Shown one piece after another: positions 1-13,000 of a DNA stretch of 64,000 nucleotides. The stretch's first letter is position 1, and the number at the start of each line of letters is the position of its first letter. The notes beneath the pieces were generated by a model. The model saw nothing but the letters and a program-made list of their open reading frames with translations, did no database searches and had not been told where the DNA came from. Origin of the DNA: Emiliania huxleyi CCMP1516. Lineage: Eukaryota; Haptophyta; Isochrysidales; Noelaerhabdaceae. The stretch lies in contig NW_005199402.1 in the NCBI RefSeq assembly GCF_000372725.1, forward strand, positions 1 to 64,000, read 5' to 3'. The position numbers and the translations under genes are program-made.

Positions 1-3000
1 ACGGTGCGCCATCGCCGTTGGCAGACGCGAGTAGCCGTCCTCTCTCGCCACCCCGGGAGCGTCACGGGCCGTGCAGAGCGGCCACGATCGAGCCTCCGAC
101 CAGCCGCGTGGTCCCGCCCACCGCACCTCGCGTACGTGCCTTGTCTCGCCGTCGCCGTTGGAGCAGTGCCAACGCCGTTGGACGGTGCGCCATCGCCGTT
201 GGACGGTGCGCCATCGCCGTTGGCAGACGCGAGTAGCCGTCCTCTCTCGCCACCCCGGGAGCGTCACGGGCCGTGCAGAGCGGCCACGATCGAGCCTCCG
301 ACCGGCCGCGTGGTCCCGCCCACCGCACCTCGCGTACGTGCCTTGTCTCGCCGTCGCCGTTGGAGCAGCGCCAACGCCGTTGGACGGTGCGCCATCGCCG
401 TTGGCAGACGCGAGTAGCCGTCCTCTCTCGCCACCCCGGGAGCGTCACGGGCCGTGCAGAGCGGCCACGATCGAGCCTCCGACCGGCCGCGTGGTCCCGC
501 CCACCGCACCTCGCGTACGTGCCTTGTCTCGCCATCGCCGTTGGAGCAGCGCCAACGCCGTTGGAGCAGCGCCAACGCCGTTGGACGGTGCGCCATCGCC
601 GTTGGCAGACGCGAGTAGCCGTCCTCTCTCGCCACCCCGGGAGCGTCACGGGCCGTGCAGAGCGGCCACGATCGAGCCTCCGACCGGCCGCGTGGTCCCG
701 CCCACCGCACCTCGCGTACGTGCCTTGTCTCGCCGTCGCCGTTGGAGCAGCGCCAACGCCGTTGGACGGTGCGCCATCGCCGTTGGCAGACGCGAGTAGC
801 CGTCCTCTCTCGCCACCCCGGGAGCGTCACGGGCCGGGCAGAGCGGCCGCGATCGAGCCTCCGACCGGCCGCGTGGTCCCGCCCACCGCACCTCGCGTAC
901 GTGCCTTGTCTCGCCGTCGCCGTTGGAGCAGCGCCATCGCCGTCGGACGGTGAGGCATCGCCGTTGGCAGACGCGAGTAGCCGTCCTCTCTCGCCACCCC
1001 GGGAGCGTCACGGGCCGTGCAGAGCGGCCGCGATCGAGCCTCCGACCGGCCGCGTGGTCCCGCCCACCGCACCTCTCGTACGTGCCTTGTCTCGCCGTCG
1101 CCGTTGGAGCAGCGCCATCGCCGTCGGACGGTGAGCCATCGCCGTTGGCAGACGCGAGTAGCCGTCCTCTCTCGCCACCCCGGGAGCGTCACGGGCCGGG
1201 CAGAGCGGCCGCGATTGAGCCTCCGACCGGCCGCGTGGTCCCGCCCACCGGCCCTCGCGTACGTGCCTTGTCTCGCCGTCGCCGTTGGAGTCGGGCCATC
1301 GCCGTCGGACGGTGCGCCATCGCCGTTGGCAGACGCGAGTAGCCGTCCTCTCTCGCCACCCCGGGAGCGTCACGGGCCGTGCAGAGCGGCCACGATCGAG
1401 CCTCCGACCGGCCGCGTGGTCCCGCCCACCGCACCTCGCGTACGTGCCTTGTCTCGCCGTCGCCGTTGGAGCAGCGCCAACGCCGTTGGACGGTGCGCCA
1501 TCGCCGTTGGCAGACGCGAGTAGCCGTCCTCTCTCGCCACCCCGGGAGCGTCACGGGCCGTGCAGAGCGGCCGCGATCGAGCCTCCGACCGGCCGCGTGG
1601 TCCCGCCCACCGCACCTCGCGTACGTGCCTTGTCTCGCCGTCGCCGTTGGATCAGCGCCAACGCCGTTGGACGGTGCGCCATCGCCGTTGGCAGACGCGA
1701 GTAGCCGTCCTCTCTCGCCACCCCGGGAGCGTCACGGGCCGTGCAGAGCGGCCGCGATCGAGCCTCCGACCGGCCGCGTGGTCCCGCCCACCGCACCTCG
1801 CGTACGTGCCTTGTCTCGCCGTCGCCGTTGGAGCAGCGCCAACGCCGTTGGACGGTGCGCCATCGCCGTTGGCAGACGCGAGTAGCCGTCCTCTCTCGCC
1901 ACCCCGGGAGCGTCACGGGCCGTGCAGAGCGGCCACGATCGAGCCTCCGACCGGCCGCGTGGTCCCGCCCACCGCACCTCGCGTACGTGCCTTGTCTCGC
2001 CGTCGCCGTTGGAGCAGCGCCATCGCCGTCGGACGGTGAGCCATCGCCGTTGGCAGACGCGAGTAGCCGTCCTCTCTCGCCACCCCGGGAGCGTCACGGG
2101 CCGTGCAGAGCGGCCACGATCGAGCCTCCGACCGGCCGCGTGGTCCCGCCCACCGCACCTCGCGTACGTGCCTTGTCTCGCCGTCGCCGTTGGTGCCGTC
2201 GCCGTTGGAGCAGTGCCATCGCCGTCGGACGGTGCGCCATCGCCGTTGGCGGACGCGAGTAGCCGTCCTCTCTCGCCACCCCGGGAGCGTCACGGGCCGT
2301 GCAGAGCGGCCGCGATCGAGCCTCCGACCGGCCGCGTGGTCCCGCCCACCGCACCTCGCGTACGTGCCTTGTCTCGCCGTCGCCGTTGGAGCAGCGCTGT
2401 CGCCGTTGGAGCAGCGCCATCGCCGTCGGACGGGGTGCCATCGCCGTTGGCAGACGCGAGTAGCCGTCCTCTCTCGCCACCCCGGGAGCGTCACGGGCCG
2501 TGCAGAGCGGCCGCGATCGAGCCTCCGACCGGCCGCGTGGTCCCGCCCACCGCACCTCGCGTACGTGCCTTGTCTCGCCGTCGCCGTTGGAGCAGCGCTG
2601 TCGCCGTTGGAGCAGCGCCATCGCCGTCGGATGGGGTGCCATCGCCGTTGGCAGACGCGAGTAGCCGTCCTCTCTCGCCACCCCGGGAGCGTCACGGGCC
2701 GTGCAGAGCGGCCGCGATCGAGCCTCCGACCGGCCGCGTGGTCCCGCCCACCGCACCTCGCGTACGTGCCTTGTCTCGCCGTCGCCGTTGGAGCCACGCC
2801 ATCGCCGTCGGACGGTGAGCCATCGCCGTTGGCAGACGCGAGTAGCCGTCCTCTCTCGCCACCCCGGGAGCGTCACGGGCCGTGCAGAGCGGCCACGATC
2901 GAGCCTCCGACCGGCCGCGTGGTCCCGCCCACCGCACCTCGCGTACGTGCCTTGTCTCGCCGTCACCGTTGGAGCAGCGCCGTCGCCCGCTGCCATCGCC

Positions 3001-6000
3001 GTCGGATGGGTTGCCATCGCCGTTGGCAGACGCGAGTAGCCGTCCTCTCTCGCCACCCCGGGAGCGTCACGGGCCGTGCAGAGCGGCCACGATCGAGCCT
3101 CCGACCGGCCGCGTGGTCCCGCCCACCGGACCTCGCGTACGTGCCTTGTCTCGCCGTCGCCGTTGGAGCAGCGCCAACGCCGTTGGAGCAGCGCCAACGC
3201 CGTTGGACGGTGCGCCATCGCCGTTGGCAGACGCGAGTAGCCGTCCTCTCTCGCCACCCCGGGAGCGTCACGGGCCGTGCAGAGCGGCCACGATCGAGCC
3301 TCCGACCGGCCGCGTGGTCCCGCCCACCGCACCTCGCGTACGTGCCTTGTCTCGCCGTCGCCGTTGGAGCAGCGCCAACGCCGTTGGACGGTGCGCCATC
3401 GCCGTTGGCAGACGCGAGTAGCCGTCCTCTCTCGCCACCCCGGGAGCGTCACGGGCCGTGCAGAGCGGCCACGATCGAGCCTCCGACCGGCCGCGTGGTC
3501 CCGCCCACCGCACCTCGCGTACGTGCCTTGTCTCGCCGTCGCCGTTGGAGCAGCGCCAACGCCGTTGGAGCAGCGCCAACGCCGTCGGACGGTGCGCCAT
3601 CGCCGTTGGCAGACGCGAGTAGCCGTCCTCTCTCGCCACCCCGGGAGCGTCACGGGCCGTGCAGAGCGGCCGCGATCGAGCCTCCGACCGGCCGCGTGGT
3701 CCCACCTCGCGTACGTGCCTTGTCTCGCCGTCGCCGTTGGAGCAGCGCCATCGCCGTCGGATGGGGTGCCATCGCCGTTGGCAGACGCGAGTAGCCGTCC
3801 TCTCTCGCCACCCCGGGAGCGTCACGGGCCGGGCAGAGCGGCCACGATCGAGCCTCCGACCGGCCGCGTGGTCCCGCCCACCGCACCTCGCGTACGTGCC
3901 TTGTCTCGCCGTCGCCGTTGGAGCAGCGCCAACGCCGTTGGACGGTGCGCCATCGCCGTTGGCAGACGCGAGTAGCCGTCCTCTCTCGCCACCCCGGGAG
4001 CGTCACGGGCCGTGCAGAGCGGCCACGATCGAGCCTCCGACCGGCCGCGTGGTCCCGCCCACCGCACCTCGCGTACGTGCCTTGTCTCGCCGTCGCCGTT
4101 GGAGCAGCGCCAACGCCGTTGGAGCAGCGCCAACGCCGTTGGACGGTGCGCCATCGCCGTTGGCAGACGCGAGTAGCCGTCCTCTCTCGCCACCCCGGGA
4201 GCGTCACGGGCCGTGCAGAGCGGCCACGATCGAGCCTCCGACCGGCCGCGTGGTCCCGCCCACCGCACCTCGCGTACGTGCCTTGTCTCGCCGTCGCCGT
4301 TGGAGCAGCGCCAACGCCGTTGGACGGTGCGCCATCGCCGTTGGCAGACGCGAGTAGCCGTCCTCTCTCGCCACCCCGGGAGCGTCACGGGCCGTGCAGA
4401 GCGGCCACGATCGAGCCTCCGACCGGCCGCGTGGTCCCGCCCACCGCACCTCGCGTACGTGCCTTGTCTCGCCGTCGCCGTTGGAGCAGCGCCAACGCCG
4501 TTGGACGGTGCGCCATCGCCGTTGGCAGACGCGAGTAGCCGTCCTCTCTCGCCACCCCGGGAGCGTCACGGGCCGTGCAGAGCGGCCACGATCGAGCCTC
4601 CGACCGGCCGCGTGGTCCCGCCCACCGCACCTCGCGTACGTGCCTTGTCTCGCCGTCGCCGTTGGAGCAGCGCCAACGCCGTTGGACGGTGCGCCATCGC
4701 CGTTGGCAGACGCGAGTAGCCGTCCTCTCTCGCCACCCCGGGAGCGTCACGGGCCGTGCAGAGCGGCCACGATCGAGCCTCCGACCGGCCGCGTGGTCCC
4801 GCCCACCGCACCTCGCGTACGTGCCTTGTCTCGCCGTCGCCGTTGGAGCAGCGCCAACGCCGTTGGAGCAGCGCCAACGCCGTTGGACGGTGCGCCATCG
4901 CCGTTGGCAGACGCGAGTAGCCGTCCTCTCTCGCCACCCCGGGAGCGTCACGGGCCGTGCAGAGCGGCCACGATCGAGCCTCCGACCGGCCGCGTGGTCC
5001 CGCCCACCGCACCTCGCGTACGTGCCTTGTCTCGCCGTCGCCGTTGGAGCAGCGCCAACGCCGTTGGACGGTGCGCCATCGCCGTTGGCAGACGCGAGTA
5101 GCCGTCCTCTCTCGCCACCCCGGGAGCGTCACGGGCCGTGCAGAGCGGCCGTGATCGAGCCTCCGACCGGCCGCGTGGTCCCGCCCACCGCACCTCGCGT
5201 ACGTGCCTTGTCTCGCCGTCGCCGTTGGAGCAGCGCCAACGCCGTTGGACGGTGCGCCATCGCCGTTGGCAGACGCGAGTAGCCGTCCTCTCTCGCCACC
5301 CCGGGAGCGTCACGGGCCGTGCAGAGCGGCCACGATCGAGCCTCCGACCGGCCGCGTGGTCCCGCCCACCGCACCTCGCGTACGTGCCTTGTCTCGCCGT
5401 CGCCGTTGGAGCAGCGCCAACGCCGTTGGAGCAGCGCCAACGCCGTTGGACGGTGCGCCATCGCCGTTGGCAGACGCGAGTAGCCGTCCTCTCTCGCCAC
5501 CCCGGGAGCGTCACGGGCCGTGCAGAGCGGCCACGATCGAGCCTCCGACCGGCCGCGTGGTCCCGCCCACCGCACCTCGCGTACGTGCCTTGTCTCGCCG
5601 TCGCCGTTGGAGCAGCGCCAACGCCGTTGGAGCAGCGCCAACGCCGTTGGACGGTGCGCCATCGCCGTTGGCAGACGCGAGTAGCCGTCCTCTCTCGCCA
5701 CCCCGGGAGCGTCTCGGGCCGTGCAGAGCGGCCACGATCGAGCCTCCCACCGGCCGCGTGGTCCCGCCCACCGCACCTCGCGTACGTGCCTTGTCTCGCC
5801 GTCGCCGTTGGAGCAGCGCCAACGCCGTTGGAGCAGCGCCAACGCCGTTGGACGGTGCGCCATCGCCGTTGGCAGACGCGAGTAGCCGTCCTCTCTCGCC
5901 ACCCCGGGAGCGTCACGGGCCGTGCAGAGCGGCCACGATCGAGCCTCCGACCGGCCGCGTGGTCCCGCCCACCGCACCTCGCGTACGTGCCTTGTCTCGC

Positions 6001-9000
6001 CGTCGCCGTTGGAGCAGCGCCAACGCCGTTGGACGGTGCGCCATCGCCGTTGGCAGACGCGAGTAGCCGTCCTCTCTCGCCACCCCGGGAGCGTCACGGG
6101 CCGTGCAGAGCGGCCACGATCGAGCCTCTGACCGGCCGCGTGGTCCCGCCCACCGCACCTCGCGTACGTGCCTTGTCTCGCCGTCGCCGTTGGAGCAGCG
6201 CCAACGCCGTTGGAGCAGCGCCAACGCCGTTGGACGGTGCGCCATCGCCGTTGGCAGACGCGAGTAGCCGTCCTCTCTCGCCACCCCGGGAGCGTCACGG
6301 GCCGTGCAGAGCGGCCACGATCGAGCCTCCGACCGGCCGCGTGGTCCCGCCCACCGCACCTCGCGTACGTGCCTTGTCTCGCCGTCGCCGTTGGAGCAGC
6401 GCCAACGCCGTTGGACGGTGCGCCATCGCCGTTGGCAGACGCGAGTAGCCGTCCTCTCTCGCCACCCCGGGAGCGTCACGGGCCGTGCAGAGCGGCCACG
6501 ATCGAGCCTCCGACCGGCCGCGTGGTCCCGCCCACCGCACCTCGCGTACGTGCCTTGTCTCGCCGTCGCCGTTGGAGCAGCGCCAACGCCGTTGGAGCAG
6601 CGCCAACGCCGTTGGAGCAGCGCCAACGCCGTTGGACGGTGCGCCATCGCCGTTGGCAGACGCGAGTAGCCGTCCTCTCTCGCCACCCCGGGAGCGTCAC
6701 GGGCCGTGCAGAGCGGCCACGATCGAGCCTCCGACCGGCCGCGTGGTCCCGCCAACCGCACCTCGCGTACGTGCCTTGTCTCGCCGTCGCCGTTGGAGCA
6801 GCGCTGTCGCCGTCGGATGGGGTGCCATCGCCGTTGGCAGACGCGAGTAGCCGTCCTCTCTCGCCACCCCGGGAGCGTCACGGGCCGTGCAGAGCGGCCA
6901 CGATCGAGCCTCCGACCGGCCGCGTGGTCCCGCCCACCGCACCTCGCGTACGTGCCTTGTCTCGCCGTCGCCGTTGGATCAGCGCCAACGCCGTTGGAGC
7001 AGCGCCATCGCCGTCGGACGGGGTGCCATCGCCGTTGGCAGACGCGAGTAGCCGTCCTCTCTCGCCACCCCGGGAGCATCACGGGCCGTGCAGAGCGGCC
7101 ACGATCGAGCCTCCGACCGGCCGCGTGGTCCCGCCCACCGCACCTCGCGTACGTGCCTTGTCTCGCCGTCGCCGTTGGAGCAGCGCCAACGCCGTTGGAC
7201 GGTGCGCCATCGCCGTTGGCAGACGCGAGTAGCCGTCCTCTCTCGCCACCCCGGGAGCGTCACGGGCCGTGCAGAGCGGCCGCGATCGAGCCTCCGACCG
7301 GCCGCGTGGTCCCGCCCACCGCACCTCGCGTACGTGCCTTGTCTCGCCGTCGCCGTTGGAGCAGCGCCAACGCCGTTGGACGGTGCGCCATCGCCGTTGG
7401 CAGACGCGAGTAGCCGTCCTCTCTCGCCACCCCGGGAGCGTCACGGGCCGTGCAGAGCGGCCTCGATCGAGCCTCCGACCGGCCGCGTGGTCCCGCCCAC
7501 CGCACCTCGCGTACGTGCCTTGTCTCGCCGTCGCCGTTGGATCAGCGCCAACGCCGTTGGAGCAGCGCCATCGCCGTCGGACGGGGTGCCATCGCCGTTG
7601 GCAGACGCGAGTAGCCGTCCTCTCTCGCCACCCCGGGAGCATCACGGGCCGTGCAGAGCGGCCACGACCGAGCCTCCGACCGGCCGCGTGGTCCCGCCCA
7701 CCGCACCTCGCGTACGTGCCTTGTCTCGCCGTCGCCGTTGGAGCAGCGCCAACGCCGTTGGACGGTGCGCCATCGCCGTTGGCAGACGCGAGTAGCCGTC
7801 CTCTCTCGCCACCCCGGGAGCGTCACGGGCCGTGCAGAGCGGCCACGATCGAGCCTCCGACCGGCCGCGTGGTCCCGCCCACCGCACCTCGCGTACGTGC
7901 CTTGTCTCGCCGTCGCCGTTGGAACAGCGCCATCGCCGTCGGACGGGGTGCCATCGCCGTTGGCAGACGCGAGTAGCCGTCCTCTCTCGCCACCCCGGGA
8001 GCGTCACGGGCCGTGCAGAGCGGCCGCGATCGAGCCTCCGACCGGCCGCGTGGTCCCGCCCACCGCACCTCGCGTACGTGCCTTGTCTCGCCGTCGCCGT
8101 TGGAGCAGCGCTGTCGCCGTTGGAGCAGCGCCATCGCCGTCTGACGGGGTGCCATCGCCGTTGGCAGACGCGAGTAGCCGTCCTCTCTCGCCACCCCGGG
8201 AGCGTCACGGGCCGTGCAGAGCGGCCACGATCGAGCCTCCGACCGGCCGCGTGGTCCCGCCCACCGCACCTCGCGTACGTGCCTTGTCTCGCCGTCGCCG
8301 TTGGAGCAGCGCTGTCGCCGTTGGAGCAGCGCCATCGCCGTCTGACGGGGTGCCATCGCCGTTGGCAGACGCGAGTAGCCGTCCTTTCTCGCCACCCCGG
8401 GAGCGTCACGGGCCGTGCAGAGCGGCCACGATCGAGCCTCCGACCGGCCGCGTGGTCCCGCCCACCGCACCTCGCGTACGTGCCTTGTCTCGCCGTCGCC
8501 GTTGGAGCAGCGCTGTCGCCGTTGGAGCAGCGCCATCGCCGTCTGACGGGGTGCCATCGCCGTTGGCAGACGCGAGTAGCCGTCCTCTCTCGCCACCCCG
8601 GGAGCGTCACGGGCCGTGCAGAGCGGCCACGATCGAGCCTCCGACCGGCCGCGTGGTCCCGCCCACCGCACCTCGCGTACGTGCCTTGTCTCGCCGTCGC
8701 CGTTGGAGCAGCGCCGTCGCCGTCGGACGGGGTGCCATCGCCGTTGGCAGACGCGAGTAGCCGTCCTCTCTCGCCACCCCGGGAGCGTCACGGGCCGTGC
8801 AGAGCGGCCGCGATCCAGCCTCCGACCGGCCGCGTGGTCCCGCCCACCGCACCTCGCGTACGTGCCTTGTCTCGCCGTCGCCGTTGGAGCAGCGCCATCG
8901 CCGTCGGACGGCGTGCCATCGCCGTTGGCAGACGCGAGTAGCCGTCCTTTCTCGCCACCCCGGGAGCGTCACGGGCCGTGCAGAGCGGCCACGATCGAGC

Positions 9001-9943
9001 CTCCGACCGGCCGCGTGGTCCCGCCCACCGCACCTCGCGTACGTGCCTTGTCTCGCCGTCGCCGTTGGAGCAGCGCCATCGCCGTCGGACGGTGCGCCAT
9101 CGCCGTTGGCAGACGCGAGTAGCCGTCCTTTCTCGCCACCCCGGGAGCGTCACGGGCCGTGCAGAGCGGCCACGATCGAGCCTCCGACCGGCCGCGTGGT
9201 CCCGCCCACCGCACCTCGCGTACGTGCCTTGTCTCGCCGTCGCCGTTGGAGCAGCGCCATCGCCGTCGGACGGCGTGCCATCGCCGTTGGCAGACGCGAG
9301 TAGCCGTCCTCTCTCGCCACCCCGGGAGCGTCACGGGCCGTGCAGAGCGGCCGCGATCGAGCCTCCGACCGGCCGCGTGGTCCCGCCCACCGCACCTCGC
9401 GTACGTGCCTTGTCTCGCCGTCGCCGTTGGAGCAGCGCTGTCGCCGTTAGAGCAGCGACATCGCCGTCGGACGGTGCGCCATCGCCGTTGGCAGACGCGA
9501 GTAGCCGTCCTCTCTCGCCACCCCGGGAGCGTCACGGGCCGTGCAGAGCGGCCGCGATCGAGCCTCCGACCGGCCGCGTGGTCCCGCCCACCGCACCTCG
9601 CGTACGTGCCTTGTCTCGCCGTCGCCGTTGGAGCAGCGCCATCGCCGTCGGACGGTGCGCCATCGCCGTTGGCAGACGCGAGTAGCCGTCCTCTCTCGCC
9701 ACCCCGGGAGCGTCACGGGCCGTGCAGAGCGGCCGCGATCCAGCCTCCGACCGGCCGCGTGGTCCCGCCCACCGCACCTCGCGTACGTGCCTTGTCTCGC
9801 CGTCGCCGTTGGCGCCGTCGCCGTTGGAGCAGCGCCATCGCCGTCGGACGGGGTGCCATCGCCGTTGGCAGACGCGAGTAGCCGTCCTTTCTCGCCACCC
9901 CGGGAGCGTCACGGGTCGTGCAGAGCGGCCACGATCGAGCCTC

Positions 9944-10023
9944 GTGTAGGCTCCCTGTTACACTTCTGGCCGACGATCTTCGAGACCTCGAGCGAGTGCC
10001 GGCGACCCAATCAAAGGTCCATA
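9944..10023. other. non-satellite island inside the array, copy 1
   Basis: An ~80-bp sequence beginning GTGTAGGCTCCCTGTTACAC replaces the second half of one satellite unit. The satellite breaks off just after CGATCGAGCCTC and resumes at CGTTGGAGCAGCGCC. The insert does not resemble the repeat and is more AT-rich. An identical copy lies exactly 11,754 bp downstream, inside a duplicated block. No coding signal is seen. Confidence 0.9.
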
Positions 10024-13000
10024 CGTTGGAGCAGCGCCATCGCCGTTGGACGGTGCGCCATCGCCGTTGGCAGACGCGAGTAGCCGTCCTCTCTCGCCAC
10101 CCCGGGAGCGTCACGGGCCGTGCAGAGCGGCCACGATCGAGCCTCCGACCGGCCGCGTGGTCCCGCCCACCGCACCTCGCGTACGTGCCTTGTCTCGCCG
10201 TCGCCGTTGGAACAGCGCCATCGCCGTCGGACGGGGTGCCATCGCCGTTGGCAGACGCGAGTAGCCGTCCTCTCTCGCCACCCCGGGAGCATCACGGGCC
10301 GTGCAGAGCGGCCACGACCGAGCCTCCGACCGGCCGCGTGGTCCCGCCCACCGCACCTCGCGTACGTGCCTTGTCTCGCCGTCGCCGTTGGAGCAGCGCC
10401 AACGCCGTTGGACGGTGCGCCATCGCCGTTGGCAGACGCGAGTAGCCGTCCTCTCTCGCCACCCCGGGAGCGTCACGGGCCGTGCAGAGCGGCCTCGATC
10501 GAGCCTCCGACCGGCCGCGTGGTCCCGCCCACCGCACCTCGCGTACGTGCCTTGTCTCGCCGTCGCCGTTGGAGCAGCGCCAACGCCGTTGGACGGTGCG
10601 CCATCGCCGTTGGCAGACGCGAGTAGCCGTCCTCTCTCGCCACCCCGGGAGCGTCACGGGCCGTGCAGAGCGGCCGCGATCGAGCCTCCGACCGGCCGCG
10701 TGGTCCCGCCCACCGCACCTCGCGTACGTGCCTTGTCTCGCCGTCGCCGTTGGAGCAGCGCTGTCGCCGTTGGATCAGCGCCATCGCCGTTGGCAGACGC
10801 GAGTAGCCGTCCTCTCTCGCCACCCCGGGAGCGTCACGGGCCGTGCAGAGCGGCCACGATCGAGCCTCCGACCGGCCGCGTGGTCCCGCCCACCGCACCT
10901 CGCGTACGTGCCTTGTCTCGCCGTCGCCGTTGGAGCAGCGCTGTCGCCGTCGGATGGGGTGCCATCGCCGTTGGCAGACGCGAGTAGCCGTCCTCTCTCG
11001 CCACCCCGGGAGCGTCACGGGCCGTGCAGAGCGGCCACGATCGAGCCTCCGACCGGCCGCGTGGTCCCGCCCACCGCACCTCGCGTACGTGCCTTGTCTC
11101 GCCGTCGCCGTTGGATCAGCGCCAACGCCGTTGGAGCAGCGCCATCGCCGTCGGACGGGGTGCCATCGCCGTTGGCAGACGCGAGTAGCCGTCCTCTCTC
11201 GCCACCCCGGGAGCATCACGGGCCGTGCAGAGCGGCCACGACCGAGCCTCCGACCGGCCGCGTGGTCCCGCCCACCGCACCTCGCGTACGTGCCTTGTCT
11301 CGCCGTCGCCGTTGGAGCAGCGCCAACGCCGTTGGACGGTGCGCCATCGCCGTTGGCAGACGCGAGTAGCCGTCCTCTCTCGCCACCCCGGGAGCGTCAC
11401 GGGCCGTGCAGAGCGGCCGCGATCGAGCCTCCGACCGGCCGCGTGGTCCCGCCCACCGCACCTCGCGTACGTGCCTTGTCTCGCCGTCGCCGTTGGATCA
11501 GCGCCAACGCCGTTGGACGGTGCGCCATCGCCGTTGGCAGACGCGAGTAGCCGTCCTCTCTCGCCACCCCGGGAGCGTCACGGGCCGTGCAGAGCGGCCG
11601 CGATCGAGCCTCCGACCGGCCGCGTGGTCCCGCCCACCGCACCTCGCGTACGTGCCTTGTCTCGCCGTCGCCGTTGGAGCAGCGCCAACGCCGTTGGACG
11701 GTGCGCCATCGCCGTTGGCAGACGCGAGTAGCCGTCCTCTCTCGCCACCCCGGGAGCGTCACGGGCCGTGCAGAGCGGCCACGATCGAGCCTCCGACCGG
11801 CCGCGTGGTCCCGCCCACCGCACCTCGCGTACGTGCCTTGTCTCGCCGTCGCCGTTGGAGCAGCGCCAACGCCGTTGGACGGTGCGCCATCGCCGTTGGC
11901 AGACGCGAGTAGCCGTCCTCTCTCGCCACCCCGGGAGCGTCACGGGCCGTGCAGAGCGGCCACGATCGAGCCTCCGACCGGCCGCGTGGTCCCGCCCACC
12001 GCACCTCGCGTACGTGCCTTGTCTAGCCGTCGCCGTTGGATCCGCGCCAACGCCGTTGGACGGTGCGCCATCGCCGTTGGCAGACGCGAGTAGCCGTCCT
12101 CTCTCGCCACCCCGGGAGCGTCACGGGCCGTGCAGAGCGGCCTCGATCGAGCCTCCGACCGGCCGCGTGGTCCCGCCCACCGCACCTCGCGTACGTGCCT
12201 TGTCTCGCCGTCGCCGTTGGATCAGCGCCAACGCCGTCGGACGGGGTGCCATCGCCGTTGGCAGACGCGAGTAGCCGTCCTCTCTCGCCACCCCGGGAGC
12301 GTCACGGGCCGTGCAGAGCGGCCTCGACCGAGCCTCCGACCGGCCGCGTGGTCCCGCCCACCGCACCTCGCGTACGTGCCTTGTCTCGCCGTCGCCGTTG
12401 GAGCAGCGCCATCGCCGTCGGACGGTGCGCCATCGCCGTTGGCAGACGCGAGTAGCCGTCCTCTCTCGCCACCCCGGGAGCGTCACGGGCCGTGCAGAGC
12501 GGCCTCGATCGAGCCTCCGACCGGCCGCGTGGTCCCGCCCACCGCACCTCGCGTACGTGCCTTGTCTCGCCGTCGCCGTTGGAGCAGCGCTGTCGCCGTT
12601 GGATCAGCGCCATCGCCGTCGGACGGGGTGCCATCGCCGTTGGCAGACGCGAGTAGCCGTCCTCTCTCGCCACCCCGGGAGCGTCACGGGCCGTGCAGAG
12701 CGGCCACGATCGAGCCTCCGACCGGCCGCGTGGTCCCGCCCACCGCACCTCGCGTACGTGCCTTGTCTCGCCGTCGCCGTTGGAGCAGCGCCATCGCCGT
12801 CGGATGGGGTGCCATCGCCGTTGGCAGACGCGAGTAGCCGTCCTCTCTCGCCACCCCGGGAGCGTCACGGGCCGTGCAGAGCGGCCACGACCGAGCCTCC
12901 GACCGGCCGCGTGGTCCCGCCCACCGCACCTCGCGTACGTGCCTTGTCTAGCCGTCGCCGTTGGAGCAGCGCCAACGCCGTTGGACGGTGCGCCATCGCC